From positions 1-64,000 of the forward strand of contig MU129036.1 of NCBI GenBank assembly GCA_014904985.1: 64,000 bases of DNA. The letters are read 5' to 3'. Positions 1-10,439 of this stretch are shown piece after piece (the stretch's first letter is position 1; each line of letters starts with the position of its first letter). The stretch comes from Hydnum rufescens UP504. Taxonomy: Eukaryota; Basidiomycota; Agaricomycetes; Cantharellales; Hydnaceae. Below the pieces are notes generated by a model that had not been told where the DNA came from, searched no databases, and saw only the letters and a list, made by a program, of their open reading frames with translations. The translations under genes were made by a program, and so were the position numbers.

Positions 1-1479
1 TGGGGATTGTCATTATGGCCTCAGAACAGCAAACCACTTCTTTTTATTAAGAAAACATGAAATTGCTTTTTTGGTGGTTTTTGATATCTCTGAGATTGGC
101 AAATTGACAAAAGTGAAAAGAGCAGTAATGAGAGACAAATCTAGCTGGTAAACCAGGGCAGCACCAAACTCCCATGGAGAAGCTTTCCACTTGTTATGAG
201 TCGTACTTGCAACCTCTTACATAACCCCATCACGTGACCTCATCCCCCTCACTGTAATAATGCGTTATTCGACTTCAAATATACACGGGAGTTGTCGTCG
301 TTAGACGAGGCAGATTCAAGGGGCCTGTGAACAGAAAGGGGAAAGTAATCCAACCGCTCTAAGCACTGGCTTTGAGCAGGAGGGCCACGAATGAAGCTAC
401 TAAGCACTGGCTTTGCTTCGGACAGGGGAGAAGCAAGAGGAGAGGGGGGAATGAGTCAAGGGAGGATGGTAGTAGCTGGCCAAAGGGCTCAGCTACTATC
501 TAAAAAGGGGGAGAGAGTAGTCAGCAAGTACACTAGAGGGATGTACTTACCTAACTGAGTCATGCTCATACACGACTCCCTTATCCATCTCTGCCCCATG
601 CTCTATGGTGATGGATCGCAGGTCTTGATGTGGTTGATTCGTTATGTGACTTGGTCGTGTAGTTGTTGCATGGCTTCGTTGGTTTCACAGTTCGAGCTGG
701 AGCTATGAGGTCTGGGCAAAAGAGTACTTTTTGATTCCAGCACCACTGGGACTTAGAATCCTCATGGCCATGCTATTACATAAGATACAAACGGGATGTG
801 ACGAGTATATACTTAAAGAATTGGGGGCTCTATATTACACTCACCTTATTGTAATTCCTCCCTTATTGTCCTTGATCTCTATATAAGTAGCTATCTCCAG
901 TACTCTAGCTCCTTAGAAAGATTGAGAATATATGTCTGTACCTGATTCTCTCTTCATCCATTCTCTCTTGTCTCAAGTCTCTTGGGAATTCAGTTCTTTT
1001 ACTCTGATCTCTGCATTCTTGTCTTCCGTGACATTATGTAATCATTCGCTTCACAAATCCACTCGTCAGATATATTAAGGGCTTCCCATTCCTACTCGGC
1101 CTGATTACATAATCACTCCCCTGTACTAGGAACAACCCTTAACACCACTGGATCAAGAAAGAAGTTGAAAAGAAATAAAAGAAAACACAGGATGAATGAA
1201 GGAGGGGTGTGACAGAAAGGGACTCATCACCAAGCACCATACTTATATGGCACCAACAGATCTGGAGTAGCAATAGGTCTCCAGTATGGGGAAGCTGATT
1301 TGTGGGAAAGGTATCTCTCACTGTTATCCAATTCCAACCCCACTCCTATGAGAAAGTAGGAATTCTGATCAGGGAATGAGTTGGCATTTAGAGCAGTAAC
1401 TTTACCAGTCATGGATAGCCACCTGAGATTGGGAATATTTATTAGTGAGAAGATCATCAATAGGTAGTGAGGGACTTAA
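1..1479. other. AT-rich repeat-like stretch without a recognised gene
   Basis: I recognise no protein-coding gene here. A plausible Pol II promoter-like segment (ctctatataagtagc near 878-892) is followed by a CT-rich leader ending at cttccgtgaca (about 1033). The interval from tgtgacg (796) to cgtgaca (1033) has LTR-like ends and could be a short solo LTR, but I see no clean target duplication. The remainder shows only short overlapping frames with no family resemblance. Confidence 0.4.
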
Positions 1480-1902
1480 CTAGAACTCCATCAGAGCTGT
1501 GAGGTACCTGATGTCTTTCACACCTTGCTCTTGCAAGAGCTTTTGTACTTTTTTGTCCTTCACATTCTCTTCAAAGAGTGTGTAATCTGACTCATCACTG
1601 GTAGCAGTGGGTTCGGGAGCAGACTGAGTGACAATCATGACATAGACTGCACTTGTCTTGAAATGAAAGAATGACTTGGGATCTCCACCTTTGGCCCTGA
1701 TAAAGCGATAGACAGCACTCATAGCCATTGATTGTTGACAGTTGTGAATGCCTTCTTCACTGGTATCAGCTGGTACGAGATATGGCCCATCATGCAATTT
1801 GATCTCCTGCTCATCCAAAGTTGGATCAATGCAATACCCCAATGCAAATGCCTTGGTGATTGGAATGGCCATGCCACCAAGTTTGCAGATCATGCCCCAC
1901 AT
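1480..1902 (-). CDS. Uncharacterised ORF abutting a gypsy LTR
   Basis: An open frame of about 140 codons that I do not recognise. It begins with MWGMICKLGGM and has an acidic, Lys-rich C-terminal third (EENVKDKKVQKLLQEQG). The frame stays open upstream to within a few bases of the LTR at 1931, so the 5' part of the gene may have been separated by the retrotransposon insertion and could lie beyond 17565 on the same strand. No membrane segment or catalytic motif is visible. It could be an exon of a host gene or part of another repeat family. Low to moderate confidence that it is a real coding segment. Confidence 0.35.
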   Translation of the reverse strand: MWGMICKLGGMAIPITKAFALGYCIDPTLDEQEIKLHDGPYLVPADTSEEGIHNCQQSMAMSAVYRFIRAKGGDPKSFFHFKTSAVYVMIVTQSAPEPTATSDESDYTLFEENVKDKKVQKLLQEQGVKDIRYLTALMEF

Positions 1903-1930
1903 GCTTTGCGTGATGCGTGTAGTGTGGCTG

Positions 1931-2145
1931 TGTGAGGGAACCGGATCCAGATTGGATCTGAGTCACTTGATCTCTTCGAGAAAGCACTTAGAGTCATCTG
2001 AGGGGATGGGATGACTGACCAAAGCAGCTTGATTCGAAAGGGGGGAACTCGAAAAGATATCTACATACATCTGGTATCTAGCTAATATATGAGGGGTGGT
2101 CTTGTTATGTAATAGTGTGGTGCGGCTTTAGCCAGTATCCTCACA
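1931..2145 (-). repeat. 3' LTR of the gypsy element
   Basis: A 215-bp direct repeat of 17352-17565 with only scattered substitutions. Both copies begin TGTGAGG and end CCTCACA, the inverted-terminal arrangement expected of LTRs. Because gag-pol reads on the minus strand, this copy is the 3' LTR. Just inside it, minus-strand reading gives a purine-rich run (GGGAGGGCGAC) in the position of a polypurine tract. Flanking 5-mers on the minus strand are CAGCA and CAGCC, compatible with a degenerate 5-bp target duplication. Confidence 0.8.
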
Positions 2146-3090
2146 GTCGCCCTCCCAGGAGACACATAGGGCTTGGGACTCCAGTCTAAAGTGTAAAACA
2201 AGATCGTCAATATGAGTACCTCAGGATAAGTAGCAGAATCATGTTTCAGATATTGGCAGAGTATGATTCTCTGTCACCAGAGACAGCTTCATCGGCTCCT
2301 GGCATGACGGTATCACCATCTGCTGTGTATTCACCCAGGGGGATGAAATCATCAGTGAGTGGATCAGCATCGGGGTTCTGAGTTTCATGGTGTGTGGCAT
2401 CCTCAGTGTTCTCTGTGGGGTCAGTAGGAGCAGGACCAGCCATGGTGAATGATGCAAATACAGGTACTGTGGGATTTGCGGGGGTGGCATCCAGCAGGTT
2501 GAAAGCAGGTGAGCCTAAAGGTAGCTTGTAATTATCGAGGGTATATGTCGTGTGGCCATATCTGTGATTGTGGCCATGGCCTTGTCCGTGACCTCAGTAA
2601 GAATTACTGTTGCTTGGAAAATATCAAGGACAGGGATGAGCAGGGCCTTGGGCAATCTGGTCGGCAACCCGTGAGAATGCACCCAGGATGGGGGTCATTA
2701 GCTCACGCAACATGGGGTCGCCAAATGGTTTGGAGTTGGGGTGTGGGATGCTATTTGCATAGGAACGACAGTAAGGGGAATAGCTCTCCCTACGATGCTG
2801 TCGGGATTGAGGCTCCATATGGGGGATGTGGGGAGATGGCATGGGGAAGCGCCGGCCAAAGTCCATATGTGTCAGGGCGACACTGCCGTCGAAGCCACAA
2901 ACAGAAAGAGGAAAGAGATTAATTAACCACACGCTATCGCAGTGGGAATCCTGAGAGATCAAAACTGGTGATCCCCCAACTGCGAAGGGCTATAAATACT
3001 ATTTCCTGCACACGCCTCCAACCTTCCGAGCCTTCTGCGTCTTCCATAACCTTCCAGATCCTCCTAGAATGCCAGCTCCACAGCCATCAG
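2146..3090 (-). other. 3' non-pol region of the gypsy element
   Basis: Lies between the last ORF and the 3' LTR. It has minus-strand frames of about 112 and 65-83 codons (2624-2962 and 2239-2490) rich in Pro, Asp, Glu and Thr, without a recognisable chromodomain or other domain. A plus-strand TATA-like ggctataaatact (about 2988-3000) is oriented antisense to the element and precedes a CT-rich leader. Confidence 0.35.
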
Positions 3091-3661
3091 TCAGCTCACA
3101 GCCACCATCACTAAGCTCATAAGCTGACGCAGCCGTGTACGACTTGTGCGCACCTCCACATGGCTATGCCCAACTTCCATATGTATCCCCTTACGTCTGT
3201 ATACTTCCAAGGCAGTGGTACGCTGGGTACTCAAAGGTGTCCAAAGTGTCAAATGACCGTAATGACGTGGATGGAGTACGGATTGGGACAGGTGATGTGA
3301 TTCAGGGACTGGGGGTAGAGAGGAGGAGGGGAGTCTGGATTGGCAACTCCATGGACTCACGTGGGGAGCGAGGGAACGACAGGTGCTGACAAGGGCGCCA
3401 ATGCTGCCACTGGTTGACTACCCAGCCCATAGCCCGCTGGCCAAGGCCTGATAGAACAAGGGCAATAATAATAGAGAGAAATGCAATAATGGCAAGGATG
3501 ACAATAACCCCCGTAGTGAATGGAGGGAGAGAGGAGACAAGAGCATTTGAGGAAGTAGGTGCCATATGATAGAGTCAATGAAGAATGATACTCTGACGGG
3601 TAAGTCCTTAGGCGGAAGCAAATGTCAATTTGATCCTGACATCCAGGACCACAGCATGCAT
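3091..3661 (-). CDS. Small single-pass membrane ORF downstream of integrase
   Basis: Downstream of the integrase stop, minus strand, an 87-codon frame (3565-3302) starts MAPTSSNALVSSLPP and contains one strong hydrophobic helix of about 24 residues (GVIVILAIIAFLSIIIALVL), followed by a basic or Pro-rich tail. A second frame continues to 3091. The position between integrase and 3' LTR is where some gypsy elements carry an extra, envelope-like ORF. No fusion peptide, furin site or Cys pattern is visible, so calling it envelope is not justified. It may simply be a captured or element-specific membrane peptide. Confidence 0.35.
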
Positions 3662-4409
3662 TCATTGTGCATGAGTTCGGACCCCAGGGTAAGCGGATTC
3701 ATTATTGATTAAAATGGGACTGGGGTGGGTGCCTGTGTTTAGTTCAAATGGGGAGTATCCCATTGTGTCAGAACTTGCTAGGTTCATAGCGAATTCAATG
3801 GCAGGTAGCCGTTGGACCCAATCCTTTTGGTTCAGGCTTACACACTGCCGAAGCATTTGAGTTAAGGTCCAGTTGGCCCACTCTGTGGCTCCATCCGTTT
3901 CAGGGTGGTAAGCTGTTGACATCCGTAATTCTACCCCAATGAGATTATGTAGGTGGGTCCAAAATACACTTGTGAATAAGGAGTCTTGGTCACTGATGAT
4001 CTGATCTGGTAGCCCATGTAGTTTATACACATTGTCAAACATGACCTCGGCAATATCCTTGGCCTTATACGTTTGTAGGGTTGGGACTAGGTGGACCATA
4101 GAAGAGAAATGGTCTATGATAACACAGATCATATCAAATGCACCATTATGGTTTTTTGACAGAGGAAGAGGCCCGACGAAGTCAATACCAATGGCTTGCC
4201 AGGGCCATGAGGGTACTGGCAGTGTGGATAATAAGCCAAAGGGCAATTGAGTCCATGCCTTTGAGGCATTGCAGGTGATACAGGAGGTACAGAATGCCTT
4301 CACATCTTTGTACATATCCTTCCACCAGACGTATTGGTGGAGGTAGGTAAAGGTTTTCTGTGGTCCCAAGTGGGCCAATAAGGAATGTGCATGTGATATA
4401 AGGATTTCC
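3662..4409 (-). pseudogene. Ty3/gypsy integrase (C-terminal part of pol), dead copy
   Basis: Encodes the integrase portion of a gypsy polyprotein. A zinc-binding segment is visible (HLGPQKTF... then CTSCITC), followed by the catalytic core with the first Asp in GIDFVGPLP, the second Asp in ISDQDSLF, and the Glu region in AYHPETDGATEWAN. The N-terminal side is cut off at 4410 by repeat X copy 1, and the frame ends at a TGA (3662-3664) where an Arg codon is likely. In the intact element it would join viral-type cDNA to the genome. It follows RNase H in minus-strand order, as expected for Ty3/gypsy rather than copia. Confidence 0.9.
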
Positions 4410-4610
4410 CGGTATAGAAGAAGGGTTGGGAGCTCCGATGACTGTCAAATCAAAATCTGGTTCAGCCAGTGTGTAGATAGGAGACTGTGTTTCTGTTTAT
4501 TCAAATGGGTTGGTTCACTTCAATGGTTGATCACTCTCTGCAAGATATGTATGTGTTTATTGGAGAATGGAATGTGATATGGACTAGCAATAGTCAATGA
4601 TATATCGTAG

Positions 4611-4700
4611 ATGCTTATAGGAAGGCTTATACGTCGTATGGAATGCTTATAGAAAGGCTTATGTGTGGAGGATGCTTATGGAAAGGCTTATATGTGTTTG
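4611..4700. repeat. Short tandem repeats in X copy 1
   Basis: Three imperfect copies of a roughly 30-35-bp unit built on atgcttatrgaaaggcttat. The equivalent zone of copy 2 is degenerate. Confidence 0.7.
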
Positions 4701-5109
4701 TGTTGTGTTGTTTGTTTACTGATATTTGTGTGTCCTTGTTTACGTCCTCCTAGTCAAAATGCAGATATCTGTGGGCTATAGAATGGTCAGTGCTTGGTTA
4801 GTTTGGTTAGTATGCTTCAATCTTCTTTCCTGACTCATATTTTGTTATGCTTACTTTTTCCTTGGATGTCCAGCAACTCTAACCTTAGGTTCTGCAACTA
4901 TCCTTGGCTTCAGTATTTCGTGTAGATGACTTCCAGTAGCTTGGTCTCAACAACCTTGAAGATGACTTAGCTCCAGATGGCTTTAGATAGACAGTTCTTT
5001 AGATATTAAGCAGAATGGTAGACAGTAGTTGACAGTGGTTGATTTCCAGAGTGAGGAGATGGGGGGGAACAAGAAAATCTGCTAGCTTATATACCTATCT
5101 GAAGGTGGC

Positions 5110-5330
5110 TGTGCATGGAGCAAGAACAAAAGAGTAATAAAGCTATGAGATCATAGTGATGTCATGGGGGAGTCATAGTGGAGTAGAACAAAAGAGTAAT
5201 AAAGAAATGATGTCATAATGTGGTCATAGCTGAGTCATCCATAGAGTGTGATGTCATAGTGAAGTCATAGTGAAGTCATTCATAAAGAGAACAAAAGGAT
5301 TCATAAAGGGAATGATGTCACTAATTTGCT
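5110..5330. repeat. tgatgtcatag-type repeats in X copy 1
   Basis: Repeated aacaaaagagtaataaag and gatgtcatagtg blocks. The matching zone of copy 2 (13521-13640) instead shows four direct copies of a roughly 32-bp unit (tatgaatgactcaccta...gcaaccac). Confidence 0.65.
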
Positions 5331-5437
5331 GAGCTTGTGGAGTGGTTGGAGCATGATGTCACTGGTCTTGTGATGTGTTTTGGGGCTCATGGGAAGCGAA
5401 ATTAAGGGACATCTCCAGGCTCTGGAGATTAATCTGA

Positions 5438-5530
5438 GCATAGTCCAGTGGTTAAGGTGTTTTTTTTTTGTTACTGGTTAATAAAAGGAACAAGTGCATG
5501 GTGTGGGATTCGATGCAGAGACAGCAGTTT
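5438..5530 (+). other. tRNA-like (SINE-type) A and B boxes inside repeat X
   Basis: An A-box-like tagtccagtggttaag (about 5443-5457) and a B-box-like gggattcgatgc (5506-5517) are about 60 bp apart, the spacing of an internal Pol III promoter. The same pair is conserved on the opposite strand in copy 2 (about 13316-13395). The stretch does not fold as a complete tRNA. Confidence 0.4.
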
Positions 5531-5547
5531 GCATCCGTAATAGGCGT

Positions 5548-5960
5548 GCTTGGTACCATTCGACGCGGATTTTTAACAGCTTTCTGGGCGCGGTGGTTCC
5601 GAGCAGATCGGATGCGAACTGACAGAGAAATTCATTTTTTACTGATGGGTGTTGATTCTGATAGTAATATCGTTCTGTAGAGTTCAATTTTAATTTGTTC
5701 TTCGCGTGCTTAGTACCGTTGGATGCGGATTTTTATATCTTTCTAGACGCGGTTGTTCCGAGAGGATTGAATGCAAACTGACGGAGGTATTCATTTTTTA
5801 CTGGAAATCCTGGATTTTAATAGTAAAATTGGCCTGGAGAGTGCAGTTTTGGTCCATTCAACTTGTGTTTGGTACTGTTCGAAAGGTGTGAATCATAGCT
5901 TTCTAAGCGTTATATGGGTGTACCTCTCCAATCAAAACTGACGGAGTTATAAAACGAATT
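5548..5960 (+). repeat. Diverged tandem repeat, about 160 bp unit, in repeat X
   Basis: Two and a half diverged copies of a unit containing ttggtaccattcgacgcgg, ggttccgag, ctgacagag and cattttttactg. Starts are near 5549, 5708 and 5868. The same array, inverted, is in copy 2 (about 12870-13310). Confidence 0.65.
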
Positions 5961-6076
5961 TGGTTTCTGTGCATAGCCGTAATTAATCTCATAATCGGTC
6001 ATGTGATTGTCCAATGGCTGGAAGTTGTGTAATTTCGCATTTTCTGATACTGGATGTTTTTATCTTCCACACTGGA

Positions 6077-7787
6077 TTCTCCTATCCTGATATTTCAGGT
6101 CTGGAATACAAAGAATACTGTAAGGACCATTCTCCATGTAGAGGTACTTCCCATCTTGGTATATAAAGTTTTTGTACTGTGATAGATATCCATCTGGGGT
6201 GTTGGCTACCTCTGGTGAATCCACAATTATAGAGAAGAAAGGGTCTTCAGAATATTTCCCTGCCAGATAGTCTGGAAGGACTAGTCTGGGGGCAGATCCA
6301 GAGGTCAGTGAGACCAGTAATGGAGGTCTCTTTGTTAGCTCGTCAATTTCATCGCCAAGTACATTTTCAGCTAGGGGTGACGGCTGAGAGACAGCTGATT
6401 TCTGACAGAGATGTTCTGGTACTTTAATTCTTAACTTCAGCTTTTCCATAGGGGCTGAAGTAGTTTCAGGGGGGGTGGACACCACCGGGGTCTTAGTGAT
6501 TGTGGTGGTTGGTGCCACTGGCAGTTTCCGGGGTTGTGGCTGGGCTTTGGCTGCAATAGCAGGCCGAGATGTTCGGGTGTGGAGAACCCGAGGTTGAATG
6601 GGAAGGGGTCCTGTGTCTAAGGGTCGGGTGAAAGCCATGTGTGGTGCAATTGCCTTAGATAGGATTACCCCTGGGTCAGATGAAGACTGTTCTGAGATGA
6701 ATTCGGATTTGGCTCGTTCAGTACCTAGGGGTTCATCACTGTAGATCCTGGATAAGGCATCTGGGAAACCATTGAGATTCCCTGGGAGGTACATTATGGT
6801 GAAATCATAATCACTTAGGGCATCAAGCCAGCAAGCTTGGTGAGCTGACAATTTTGACTGAGATTGAAGGAACTGGAGGGGTTTATGGTCCATGTATAGG
6901 CGGAAGTGAAGCCCAATCAAAAGATCCTTGAATCGCTTCAGAGACTCAATGATGGCTAGTAGTTCTCATTCATGTACAGGATAATTCTGTTGTGCAGAAT
7001 TGAATTTACCACTCCAAAAGGCAACAATCTGAGCAGTATCAAGGTTTTCACCTTGGCTTACTACTCTGCCTGCACCAGTAAGGGATGCATTGGTGACTAG
7101 GTTCACTGGTGGGGCTCCAGGGGCATAGTTTATGGGTCTTCGGTGATGATCATGGTAGTCCAATACAATCTGTTGGATGTCTTCAAAGGCACATTGGTGT
7201 ACTTCATCCCATTTCCAGGGCCACTTAGCACTCGTGAGAGGTGTGAGAACACCCATTGGGTGGCATAAGTCCTTGCAGCTTGGGGCAAGGTAGCCAGCAG
7301 CACTGAGAAATCCATGCAGGAGAGAGGCATTAGTAGGGATTTTCCACTTCATGATAGAGTCCACTTTGTGGGGGTCCATGACAATACCATCTTTATCAAT
7401 TACATGCCCAAGGATCTCCAATTTCTCAGCAAAGAATTGGAGTTTATCTAGTGTGGTCAGGTAGAATTTCTCCTGCCACAAGACATTGAAGACCATATGG
7501 CAGTGCTTCATGTGGTCATCAATGGAGTTAGAATATATCAGAATGTCATCCAAGTAGACATCGACAAATACACCAATATATGAGGATAAGGCAGCTACCA
7601 TGATCTGTTGGAAGGTTGCACCGGAGTTGCAGTCACCTTGGAGCATGACCAAGCTCCGCATCGTGCCATCTGGTGTCATAAGTAGATTACAGTTGACATG
7701 ATCAGGATGTACTCTAATTTGTTCATAGGCATCATGCCCATCTATCACAGTTTGGTAAGGGTGGCGTGCGATTCGGTCCAGCAGCTC
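6077..7787 (-). pseudogene. Gypsy reverse transcriptase (palm to C-term) and RNase H, dead copy
   Basis: Carries the RT palm and thumb: DGHDAYEQIRVHP near the start, then YLDDILIYSNS with the catalytic Asp pair, then the connection domain and an RNase H segment. The usual RNase H 'TDAS' is TNAS here (VTNASLTGAGR), so its first catalytic Asp is lost. The LPGNLNGFPDALSR block typical of gypsy RNase H tails is present. One in-frame TGA (6966-6968) falls where HEREL is normal. The part is bounded on both sides by repeat X, so RT is split from its own N-terminal half (14322-14863). Confidence 0.9.
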
Positions 7788-7798
7788 CCAGTGTGGAA

Positions 7799-7807
7799 GA
7801 TAAAAAC
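7799..7807. repeat. Target site duplication of element Y, left
   Basis: GATAAAAAC, repeated exactly at 12780-12788 on the other side of Y. Uninterrupted X copy 1 contains the same 9-mer once in the equivalent place, which confirms it as the pre-insertion sequence. Confidence 0.85.
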
Positions 7808-8384
7808 CAACCTGGTCAGCCACAAATGTACATCTAGTTAGATACAATGAGCCTTGCATTTAAATAGTCTAACTAGATGTTTTTAGGCGGGGGCCCCTGG
7901 GGCCTCCGGGGGTGATTTCGGACCCTCAGACAAGGGGCCCCAGGGGCCCCTGGCTCTGAACTTGGAAAAATTCACCAAAATTGGGACTTAAAGAATCAAG
8001 ACTTAGACAGGAGTAGGCTGCCCCCAAGCAGGTCAACAGGTCATACGGGCTTATCGGCAACTATGATTATTTACTTATTATTGTTGATTCTCATACATAT
8101 TATTATTATACAAGTATTATACACATCTATCTACCCTCAGCTCACCTCAGTCGCATGTTTTCATTCAGGGCTTTGCTTGGCGGGTCTTTAGTCATGGGTT
8201 TTGGTAAGACAGGTGTTCATTCAGCAGGTTTCCATGTAGGGGGTTTCGGCTGGGCTCGTGCGAGTGTTGGTTCATCAGATTGTGGCCTAAAATAATAAGA
8301 TACAAGTTAGAAATTTGAACCAGCACAAAAAGAGCAGCTTAAGCTGCTCTTTTTGCGTGGCTGTATCTACTGTGGGTGACTTAC

Positions 8385-8531
8385 CTTATATAGGACCACA
8401 CACCCGCCGCAGCGGGTGTGTGGTTTGCGTGGGTCCTTCATTCAGCGGGTTTTGATTGGGCAGGTCTTTGTTCGGCGGTTGTTCATTTGGTGGATTGCTG
8501 TTTGGGAGGGGGGGCTCGTTCAGGCGATGTC
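8385..8531 (-). other. Exon-like piece encoding PNE-type repeats (Y module)
   Basis: A 147-nt interval between a CTAG acceptor and an ATATAAG|GTAAGT donor. One frame is open and repetitive: short units such as EPPLPNS, NPPNEQP, LPNQNPLNE. It ends in the hairpin-coded THPLRRVCG and an in-frame TAA just before the donor. The next module (8633-8791, 159 nt) has the same layout with MPNEPPLPND and NLPNEPPPDE. Whether a protein is made is unknown. Confidence 0.45.
8395..8424. repeat. Exon-end hairpin CCACACACCCGC/GCGGGTGTGTGG (family)
   Basis: First of at least twelve copies of a 25-30-bp palindrome that sits just exon-side of each donor. Other copies are near 8643, 8898, 9284, 9576, 9865, 10143, 10391, 11174, 11554, 11923 and a degenerate one near 12447. 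Loop sequence varies and the stem is kept, with compensating changes in some copies. Confidence 0.8.
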
Positions 8532-10439
8532 CTAGAAAAATCGATAAAATGTTAGTTAAAATTTATAACCAGCGCAAAAAGAGCAGCAATTGCTGCTCTT
8601 TTTGCGCTGTTGCATACACTAGATCTATTTACCTTATATATCACCACACACCCGCTGCAGCGGGTGTGTGGTTGGCATGTCTTCGTTCGGCAGGTTTTCA
8701 TCAGGCGGGGGTTCGTTCGGCAGATTGTCGTTTGGGAGGGGGGGCTCGTTTGGCATGTGTTCATCCAGCAGCTTCTGGTTCAGGCGATGTCCTAGAAAAA
8801 ATTGATAAGATGTCAGTGAAAATCTATAACCAGCGCAAAAAGAGCAGCATTTGCTGCTCTTTTTGCATGGTTGCATACACTACTTACCTTATATATTACC
8901 ACACACCCGCTTTGGCGGGTGTGGTGTGGGTGGTTTTGTTTGGCGGGTGGCATTTGGCCCATGCTCGTTTGGTGGGTGGGCATTGGGTGGGCATTCGTAT
9001 GTTGGGTTTTGGTCGGGCGGGCATTCGTTCGTTCGGCGGGTTTGCTTGTTTTGTACCGCGGTCGCGTGGTTCGTACTCGGTACGGTGGCTGGTCGTCATT
9101 TATGGGGTTCGCGGGTTTCCCTTCTCGCGGGTTTCGTTTGGCAGGGTCGTGGGTCTTGATTGGGTGTTGTGACAACCTAGAATAATAAATAGGATGTTAG
9201 TAAACCAAAAAAAAAAAGAAAAGCCAGGCAAAAGGAGCAGCGTACGCTGCTCCTTTTGCGTCGTTGTACTTACCTTTAAATTACCACACACCCGCTTCGG
9301 CGGGTGTGTGGTTCCATCTGCGTTTTCGGTCGTCTCGCGTTGTGGGTTTCGTCTGGTGGGCCGATCGTGGGCGGGTGTCGTTGGTTGGGTTTTGGCGGGT
9401 TGCGTTCGTATGTTTCATTAGGCAGGGGGGGGGCTTCATTGTGAACTCAGATGATGATCTAGAATAGTAAGTAATATGTTAGCAAAAAAAAAAAAAAAGA
9501 AAAAGGAAAAGCCACGCAAAAGGAGCAGCATACGCTGCTCCTTTTGCGCGGTTGTACAGATACTTAGCTTAATATTACCACACCCGCTTCGGCGGGTGTG
9601 GTTCCATCTGCGGTTTCTGTGGTCTTGCATCGTGGGTTTCGTCGGGTGGGCCGATCGTGCAGGTTTCATTTGGTTGGGGTTTTGGCGGGTTACATTCATA
9701 CATTTCATTAGGCGGGGAGCTTCATTGTGAACTCAGATGAGGATCTAGAATAATAAGTAATACGTTAGCAAAAAAGAAAAAAAAAAGAAGAAAGAAAAGC
9801 CACGCAAAAGGAGCAGCATACGCTGCTCCTTTTGCACGGTTGTACAGATACTTAGCTTAATATTACCACACCCGCCGAAGCGGGTGTGGTTCCGTCTGCG
9901 GTTTCTGTGGTCTTGCGCCGTGGGTTTCGTCTGGTGGGCTGATCGTGGGCGGGTGTCATTTAGTTGGGGTTTTGGCGGGTTACGTTCGTAGGTTTCATTA
10001 GGTGGGGGGTTCGCAGATGACAATCTAGAATAATAAATAATACATTAGTAAAAAAGAAAAAGAAGAGAAAAGAAAAGCCGCTCAAAAGGAGCAGCGTATG
10101 CTGCTCCTTTTGCGCGGTTGTACAGATGCTTACCTTGAAATCCCCACACATCCGCCGCAGCGGGTGTGTGGTTTGCGTTGCTACCTCTCATGCCTTCGTT
10201 TGGTGCATTGCCATGGGGGCCTTGGCTGGTTGGGTCTCGTCATTTGGCACCGGGGACCAGGCCAGGACCTAGAATAATAATGAATGGTGTTAGTAAAGAA
10301 ATTCAATGCAGCGCAAAAAGAGCAGCTTTCGCTGCTCTTTTTGCGCCACAGTATCTATTGGGGCGGAGGGGAAACTCACCTTAAATAGTACCACACACCC
10401 ACCACAGCGGGTGTGTGGTCATGTGCTCGCCTTTCTGGC

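Larger units (their letters stand above)
4410..6076 (-). mobile_element. Repeat X, copy 1 (inserted between RNase H and integrase)
   Basis: A 1.65-kb block that is the reverse complement of 12780-14321 (with its first 20 bases at 7788-7807). The two copies share both ends: CCAGTGTGGAAGATAAAA at one end and CTTCTTCTATACCGG at the other. It interrupts the gypsy reading frame exactly between the RNase H and integrase coding parts. Inside are three short tandem-repeat zones, a tRNA-like A/B box pair and, in copy 2, a TATA box. It could be a large solo LTR plus primer-binding region of another element, or a non-autonomous TIR element (ends CCAGTGTGGAAGA and CCGGTATAGAAGA). I see no exact target duplication. 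Confidence 0.65.
8334..10347 (-). repeat. Left arm module array of Y (eight intron hairpins)
   Basis: Hairpins of the form AAAAAGAGCAGC-loop-GCTGCTCTTTTT (AAAAGGAGCAGC in four modules) lie near 8334, 8572, 8832, 9228, 9516, 9803, 10082 and 10311. Each is framed on the minus strand by a donor-like GTAAGT/GTAAAT/GTGAGT upstream and a CTAAC-type branch plus TTNTTCTAG acceptor downstream, so each sits in an intron-like interval of about 100-120 nt. The intervening exon-like pieces measured by eye are 147, 159, 289, 185, 177, 169 and 135 nt. Two neighbouring modules (near 9516 and 9803) share the same broken donor (CTAAGT for GTAAGT). Confidence 0.75.

Noticed and set aside
796..1033. Solo LTR with ends tgtgacg / cgtgaca
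   Set aside because: Promoter-like content fits, but no target duplication and no second copy in the window; kept only as a comment.
2509..3389. Plus-strand frames downstream of a TATA-like box inside the gypsy 3' region
   Set aside because: Antisense to the element, short and interrupted; the minus strand shows the cleaner membrane helix.
4436..4470. Primer-binding site (ttggagctccc) proving that X is an LTR with PBS
   Set aside because: The sequence after gacagtca is present in both X copies, but I cannot match it to a tRNA 3' end from memory, so the LTR status of X stays open.
7860..7960. GGGGCCCCTGGGGCC-rich block as a G-quadruplex regulatory site
   Set aside because: It is mirrored at 12640-12710 and fits subterminal repeats of Y; there is no evidence for a separate function.
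8456..9172. Long plus-strand frame of 238 codons through the left module array
   Set aside because: It reads through tandem hairpins in the direction opposite to the splice signals; its length comes from repeat periodicity and it resembles no protein.
8334..10347. CRISPR-like array of palindromic repeats in element Y
   Set aside because: Repeat spacing and exon-like spacers are irregular and related to each other, the DNA is eukaryotic, and splice signals explain the layout better.
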